Below are positions 58,060 to 64,000 of a stretch of DNA of 64,000 bases, in pieces. The DNA is from Liolophura sinensis (Eukaryota; Mollusca; Polyplacophora; Chitonida; Chitonidae). The translations under genes were made by a program, and so were the position numbers. The stretch lies in NCBI RefSeq assembly GCF_032854445.1, contig NC_088300.1, positions 994,001 to 1,058,000 on the forward strand, read 5' to 3'. Every line of letters begins with the position of its first letter. The stretch's first letter is position 1. The notes under the pieces were generated by a model that made no database searches, was not told where the DNA came from, and saw only the letters and a program-made list of their open reading frames with translations.

Positions 58060-58500
58060 GCCAGGTATAAGAATTTCATGTTGCACTATTTCTGTGAATA
58101 GCTCTCCACATATCTATTATGTTTTTTACAAGTGTACATTTCAATATCACATGGCCCTCCAGGGGAAGCACGAGCTACTTTGTGCAGAATGGAGATATTC
58201 CCATCTTATCTACAATGCCTGGTCAGTCCTGAGCTTCTCTGGAAATCAGGGTGTTATGTAAGTTACAATTACCGCAATCAGGTTGAGGTGTTCAAGCAAG
58301 ATGCGTACATATTGGGCAGGATACGTAGTAACTTTTTTTACACGGTGCTCTGTGAGGAGTTTGCAGGGTTAAGTACGTCCCTGGCTCTGGTGAAGTCACA
58401 GTACATGTCGGGCAGGGACAGTGATGATGTGATCCGTATGCATTCTGCCAGATAGTCACAGGGGGTTTGTCTTTTGTTGTAAATTTTACAATAAAAATAA
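58060..58500 (+). other. possible degraded coding or transcript end
   Basis: Two adjacent plus frames read smoothly into one another near 58256. The latter ends at TAG 58453-58455, and ACAATAAAAATAAG follows at about 58490, a possible polyadenylation signal. No protein family is recognised (segments such as RIRSNFFYTVLCEEFAGL). GTAAGT at 58257 could alternatively be a donor. It may be a processed or transposon remnant. Confidence 0.25.
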
Positions 58501-58562
58501 GATTCTAAACTCCAAACAAGCTGGCCTGGAGTTACTCTGTCACAATAAGCCGTGTAAAAATT

Positions 58563-58871
58563 TTAAAATATTTTAGAACATTTCTGGAATACTACTTCAT
58601 CAATTAATTCAGCTTTAGTGTCTGACTTTAAGTTCACGTTAACATAAAGCTCAGATTCTAGTTCTTGAGAGTTAAGAACTTGTGCTTTTAACATGCGCCT
58701 TGAACGAGGTTTACTGCTGATCTTAGATCGGTCTGAATGAGGTAAATTGACAAGAGGTTGTAGTTCACCGGTTACTTGTGACCATTTTTCAGCTATCACA
58801 CTATCGTCACTACTCTGGTTTTGCTCTCTATGCTGTACGTCTTTAGTTATATTGTGAACACCGGGCTGCAC
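58563..58871 (-). CDS. unidentified ORF of a dispersed repeat family, 102 codons
   Basis: The minus-strand frame has ordinary, highly charged composition (KISSKPRSRRMLKAQVLN, then ELESELYVNVNLKSDTKA) and ends in TAA. The start is not certain. Part of it (58739-58838) has a diverged counterpart at 33541-33612, so it is likely part of an interspersed element. No domain was recognised. Confidence 0.35.
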   Translation of the reverse strand: MQPGVHNITKDVQHREQNQSSDDSVIAEKWSQVTGELQPLVNLPHSDRSKISSKPRSRRMLKAQVLNSQELESELYVNVNLKSDTKAELIDEVVFQKCSKIF

Positions 58872-59750
58872 TCATCGACCCCGCGCTGTGGTTACCTTTG
58901 TTTGCTCGATAACACAAATGATGGACGGCCTCTTACACTACACAACCTGTCTTCTGTCAGTTTAGGGGGTCATAGCCTAAGTCATTGTTTATGACACACT
59001 TACTCCTGCTACTCCACACTGGGCTACGACCCAACTGTCAATTTCTTCACACTTGGTCGGCTCAATTCCGTCACATCACAGCTCTATGTACTGATGTTAT
59101 TTGACTAACAATGCCCGCCGGCCATCTAACGCTGCAGTTCATTATCAGTGCGTAATTTATCGTGTATACATAAACTGTGGCACTAGAACGTTGTTATAAA
59201 CTATACGATAAGTAAACCAGCCGAACTTTTTTGTTCGCATTGTTAAGCTTAAATGTATGCATATATGTTTATAGTGTTTGGATAATAATTTTCATCCTAC
59301 AGTATCACTTATGTTTGGTTACACTACCCTGTATAATACATTGTGTACTACAGGTGCTCTTAACGAACTTGAGCTTTTAGACTTTTGTGTACTAGATCAC
59401 ATGGAAAGTCATGTGACGCATCATGTTACAAGTCAAATCATTTGATGTCACATCAATATCTTCGTGTGTTCTTTTCATTCTTCTTTTTTTCTGTTTTGAT
59501 TGCGAACCATTTGAACAAAGTTTATTTCCATTTCATCGCGGGTGGTCTTCAAAATCCACTTGTAAATCTGCCCTTTCTTAGTAAGAAAAAATATGTATCA
59601 AAAAGCATTTCTGGACAGACAACAATAAGTAGTTGATACATTATCAAAATCAATTCGGGACAAAGAGAAATACCTATACCTCAGAGAGAAATACGTATGT
59701 TTTTTTTAGCACAAAGGTTTGATCGTTGTGCATTGTTTACATACATCGTA

Positions 59751-59753
<3 letters not shown>
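58872..59753. other. no gene recognised
   Basis: Unique sequence with short frames only. Confidence 0.5.

Positions 59754-59806
<53 letters not shown>
59754..59806. repeat. (TA)n microsatellite
   Basis: About 26 uninterrupted TA dinucleotides. Confidence 0.97.
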
Positions 59807-59809
<3 letters not shown>

Positions 59810-62284
59810 CTTGACCGTGATAGTTTTGATGAACCCTGATGTTTTCGAAGTACTCCACGGCGCAATTCACAGCGCCGTAGTGCATGAAACAATTCAACAA
59901 TTCAAAACCGCTTCCGTCTAAGGAAATGATTGGACATATTTACAGTCACAAACTACGCCGCAAAATGACATCTATCTGTAGCTTTTGTATCATTAGTAGG
60001 CCTTGTACATTTAGGTACAGCTATGAGCTATGTACAGGAACAGTCTTTGTGAAGTCACCCGATGGCCTAATCTGACCCAGCATTTCCTGTGGTTTGACCA
60101 CCGCCAAATTAAAACCATCGTCCTCAACCATAGGTTTTACAACAGGGTGTTTGCGTCGCGGGGCGGGAACGATTATAGAGCAGGTCTTGTTCACATATAG
60201 ACAAGGAAATCAACATCAAAACAACATCGCAGATACACTATAAATTAACAACAGCGTCCATATGAACATATGAACTTCAGCTGTACTCAATGACCCTGGA
60301 GTATTTACCGCCTTAACAACACCATGCAACACGTCAAAGAACTACACACGTACTGCCTGAACCTCGCAGATTCTCCTTTGTTTTCCTGCCATTGTTCCAA
60401 TACAGTTTCAACAAACCAGCTCTTTTCCTCGAAGCCGGATAAAACCATCGGATCAGGCCATGAGAGACTGCATTCTGATCTACATCTAGCGATTGTAACA
60501 TATTAGACGTCAGGTGGTTTACTAAAAACAACATTTTATAGAACATGCGTGATGACAAATTACTTTGCATTTGTGTGATGGTTAGAGTGATTAGCCCTAC
60601 CATGTTTTTGTCTATTCTTCGAAATGTGATTTATACTTTTATCTACTCATTTACATGCTGATGTCTGTAGCGTCATCAATATATAATTAAATAATAGCCG
60701 TCACAATTTTTAACAGCAAGGTGGAATTTTATTTCTTGGAATTAAGTTTTATCAGAACACAAACTGGAGAATTTTGTCAAAGCTATACATGTGCGGGATG
60801 GCAGCGCTTAAGAAGGGTTCAAAATAACTCGATACAATGAATCATTGCATGCGAGAATTGCATCATCAAACGAGCAATTATTAACCTTATCTTAATCCAG
60901 AAATAGCCAACTGAGTGCATTTTGTTTACTGTTGTAAAGCCCCGTCAGCCAGGTTGGCAAATGGATGAAGTGATGTTATAAGTGGTGTTCCGGATTGACG
61001 CCATGTTGACGCGCGAGACCAATTGACGCAGGTCATATATCAGAAGTCGCGCGCGGATATGAAGACGCCATGACAGCCGTTCATGAGAAAAACGCTGGCA
61101 ATTTCTCCCTCATCAACGGTAGAATGAAGTGTCATATGTGACTATTGTGATCGCTATTTACTTATTTCCTTGGCACGTCTCCAATTACAACACATTTCTG
61201 CATGGTAATATATGCCGTAATACCGCTTACATAGTGTTTTTCACATGTGTCATACCATTAGCTTTCCTGCAAAACATGTTGTGTTTTGAAGGTAGCACAA
61301 CACAGCGTAATGGAGACAAGTAACCGTGGGTAGGACTTACGTGAGTGGAGACTGAAGGTTCGGCTGACTGAGATTTTGTCTTATTTACGTCCTTTTTTTA
61401 TCCACGAGGTGCTGGGTATCACATATATATAATTTGTCGTGTTTCCTTACAAAGCTGAAAAAACCTGTAAATGACTTGACTCAAACACTTATCTTCAACA
61501 GGCTCTTCCAGATTGTTTACACATTGGCGTATCTTCCCCACCCCCAATGGCGAGTCGGAACCCAGCTGGATTGACTATTGTCCCCTGGCATTACACAAGT
61601 AGTAGGTAATCAGTTTACCCCCAAAGTACCCTAATTCCTCTAAAATCTGGGACAGATAGTAGTAGTGTTGAAAAGTAGAATGTTACATTTCTTTACCAGT
61701 CTTTTGGAAAGGTAAAGATATGAGTATGTTGTTCATTGGAAGGTCTAACCATGTGAGAAAAAAGAAACTTGATATTCCTGCTAGAATCACATATTTATTG
61801 GCTAAAATGAGCAGACCATGTGTCCCAAATTTTAGATGAAAAAGGGGAAATGAACAACAGACCACATGAATTGGTCCCGACTCATTTTAGTCCGGAAAAA
61901 TTCCACATTTCCATCGCAGACAAATTAACATGACCTGGAGAGGATCTCGTGACGTCAGCGATGAGAAAGGACAGCGGAAGCGCTGTTTACCAGAATGTGC
62001 ACGACAATGAACTTTAACGAACTTGGTCAAATTTCACTTTGGTAGACAATCCAGTCTGTACCAAATTTACCTGTTGATTAGTTTCTATACAGGTGGGGCT
62101 ACTGACTTGTCGCTAACTAAATTTATATCCGAGGATGGACAATATCTCAGTCATCCTGTGACCTCTCTACTGTTGGAAAGGTCAAACGTTACTATCAGTC
62201 TGAATCATTGTTTCAGTTCAACGGGTGGAATTCATTTGGCAATGTAAGGAAGCAGAAATTCAGTATAACAATTGTATTTGGGTA
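59807..62284. other. no gene recognised
   Basis: CpG-containing unique DNA. The frames present are short (up to 89 codons), with no domain or supporting splice signals. Confidence 0.45.
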
Positions 62285-63080
62285 TTTCGCCATTGGGATT
62301 TTGTCCCCGGTATTATGGTATTATGACTTCGGGTCTTATACCTTTGGGATCATTTGTCCACTGGCCTCATGCCCATTGGCCTTATGCGCTTGGGTGTTAT
62401 GTTCTTGGGTCTTACACCCTTGAATCTTATGCCTTTGGGTCTTATGTCATTGGGTCTTAGGTTATTGAGTCCTATGCCCTTTGTTCTTATGTACTTGAGT
62501 CTTATACCATTGGGTCTTATGACCTGGGGTCTTGTGTCCTTGGATCGTATGCCCTAAGGTCTTATGCCCTTGGGTCTTTTGTTCTTGAATCTTTTGTCCA
62601 TTGGTCTTATGTTCTTTGGTCTTCTGTCATTGACTCTAATGTCCCTGGGTCTTCTGCCAATGAGTCTAATGTTCTTGAGTCTTCTGCCAATGGTCTTATG
62701 TCATTGGGTCTCATGCCCTTGGTCTGATGCCCTTGGGTCTTTTGTCCTTGGCCTTATGTCCTTGGGTCTTATGCCCTTGGGTTTTATATCCCTGGGTCTC
62801 ATATCACTGTGTTTTATGCCCTTGGGTCTGATGTCAGGTTTTATATCCCAGGGTCTAATGTCCTTGGGCCTTAAGCCATTTGGTCTTGTCCTTGGGTCTT
62901 TTGTCACTGGGTCTTATGTCCCTTTGACCTTATACCCTTAGGCCTTTTGTCCTTGGATCTTTTGTCCATTTGCCTTATGACCTTAGGTTTTATGTCCTTT
63001 GGTCTAATGTTCTGATCTTATGCCCTAGAGTGTTATGTCCCTTATGTCTTCAGGACACCTGCCCCTTGGGTCCTTATTTC
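62285..63080. repeat. degenerate 15-bp minisatellite
   Basis: Repeats of CTTATGCCCTTGGGT with many substitutions and small indels. It is Leu/Met/Gly-rich in one frame, which looks membrane-like but is purely periodic. Confidence 0.85.
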
Positions 63081-63290
63081 TTGTGGATCTTATGTCCCTT
63101 GGGCCTTTAGGTCTTGTGAATCTTCTGTCCCTTTTGTCTTTAGGTCTTGTGGATATTATGTCCCTTGGGTCTTTAGGTCTTGTGGATATTATGTCCCTTG
63201 GGTCTTTAGGTCTTGTGGATATTATGTCCCTTGTGTCTTTAGGTCTTGTGGATATTATGTACATTGTGTCTTTAGTTGTGGATATTATGT
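63081..63290. repeat. 33-bp minisatellite, about 6 copies
   Basis: The unit is CTTTAGGTCTTGTGGATATT plus ATGTCCCTTGGGT. It contains the 15-bp unit and apparently grew out of it. The last copies are shortened. Confidence 0.88.
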
Positions 63291-63945
63291 ACGTTGACTA
63301 CAATAACCTGAAATGTCACTAAGCACCGCCTTGTGTCTCTGATTTCTAGTTTAACATTCAGTGTGGTGCGGAAAGTAACATACATTAATTTGTGAACGGC
63401 TTAGCTGGAACAGTGAGTAGGCGTTTTAAATTTTGTTACGTCGTAAAAAGGGCTTTAAAAACCCGCCTGAAAGTTTCTGTTTATTGAAGTTTGAGTATAC
63501 CACACACTGAGAGAGCGTTTGCATTTTTCGTCGGAAAACTATTTATAGTTAATGAAACTCAGCAAAGCAATATTATATGTACCACAGTTTTATGATTTTT
63601 CAGGCCTATACAGTAAAATGCTTTGTTTAAGATGAAGGATTTGTTTGAGATACCGCAATGATACATCTTTCCAGCTCACCTTGATAACAATTATTTCGTC
63701 GATTTATTTATTTATTTGTTTATTTATGCATTTGATGAGTGTTTCATGCCGTATCCACGAAATGTTCTCTTACAAGGTTCCAAGTAAAGAGGAAGCCTTT
63801 TTTCGCAAAACCTGTTTGTCACGAATTTGCTCGAGGTTGCTGAAAGCTCAGGCAATGCGAGACAATAAAAGTTAACGTTACTATGAAGCAAACAGGAGAG
63901 TATAGCCTATAGGAAACCACCAAAAGAAATCTAAGTAAAGGCTCA
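63291..63945. other. no gene recognised; possible SINE tail
   Basis: 63699-63760 (TTTATTTATTTATTTG, then ATTTGATGAGTGTTTCATGC) resembles a badly diverged minus-strand type-A SINE tail. Nothing else was recognised. Confidence 0.4.
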
Positions 63946-64000
63946 GACAAACCAACCAGAGCTGGATTCGAACTCACGGGACGTCTGATAACAATCCTGA
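63946..64000 (-). mobile_element. partial tRNA-derived SINE, cut by the window end
   Basis: On the minus strand it reads CCCGTGAGTTCGAATCCAGC, containing a perfect B-box (GTTCGAATCC). The A-box side lies at or beyond the window edge. Downstream sequence does not match the type-A or type-B bodies, so it may be a third SINE family or a tRNA pseudogene. Confidence 0.5.

Noticed and set aside
62285-63290. multi-pass membrane protein (Leu/Met/Gly-rich frame)
   Set aside because: The hydrophobic pattern is produced by the 15-bp and 33-bp tandem units, and frames break at unit indels.

Overview
This window is animal nuclear DNA with long introns and intergenic space, most likely from a mollusc or a related lophotrochozoan. 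Three things point that way. The non-coding DNA is A+T-rich. There are several tRNA-derived SINEs of the kind common in molluscs. There is also a LINE with endonuclease, reverse transcriptase, RNase H and a CACT-type tail, which fits the I/Nimb group. I see no bacterial features, rRNA or CRISPR. The assignment rests on recognising repeat styles, not on a database search.

Left third (about 1-30 kb): CpG-poor, tandem-repeat-rich sequence that looks like the methylated body of one gene on the + strand. The best coding exon is 12779-13009. It encodes 77 residues ending in a Bim/Bmf-type BH3 motif, so the gene probably encodes a pro-apoptotic BH3-only protein. The 9.4 kb to the next candidate exon (22463-22724) is packed with minisatellites of 30, 37, 64, 37 and 41 bp. 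Weaker candidate exons lie at 20160-20249, 25527-25817 and 27512-27777. How any of them join the BH3 exon is unresolved.

Middle (about 30-45.9 kb): CpG content rises sharply near 30 kb. No confident host gene is seen. The region holds SINEs with clear target duplications, a 2.2 kb array of 51-bp units, and the 3' end of a Penelope-like element (GIY-YIG domain followed by a compact hammerhead ribozyme fold). It also has adjacent 54-bp and 26-bp arrays and two related foldback (palindromic) repeats.

Right (about 45.9-57.1 kb): a 34-bp minisatellite is split by 9.85 kb of LINE sequence, all on the minus strand. A complete-length but mutated copy (46618-52303) abuts a second, different, 3'-truncated copy (52304 to about 56464). 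The order is minisatellite, tail, full copy, internal joint, 5' part of the second copy, minisatellite. This suggests a single composite insertion made by template jumping, or a later deletion. The last 7 kb holds a long foldback element (57212-57782), a SINE fragment, an unidentified dispersed ORF, and degenerate 15-bp and 33-bp arrays.

The mobile elements are functionally linked. The LINE 3' end and both SINE families share the same tail motif (ending GACGTTAAA or GGCGTAAAA), as expected if the SINEs use reverse transcriptase from this LINE group.
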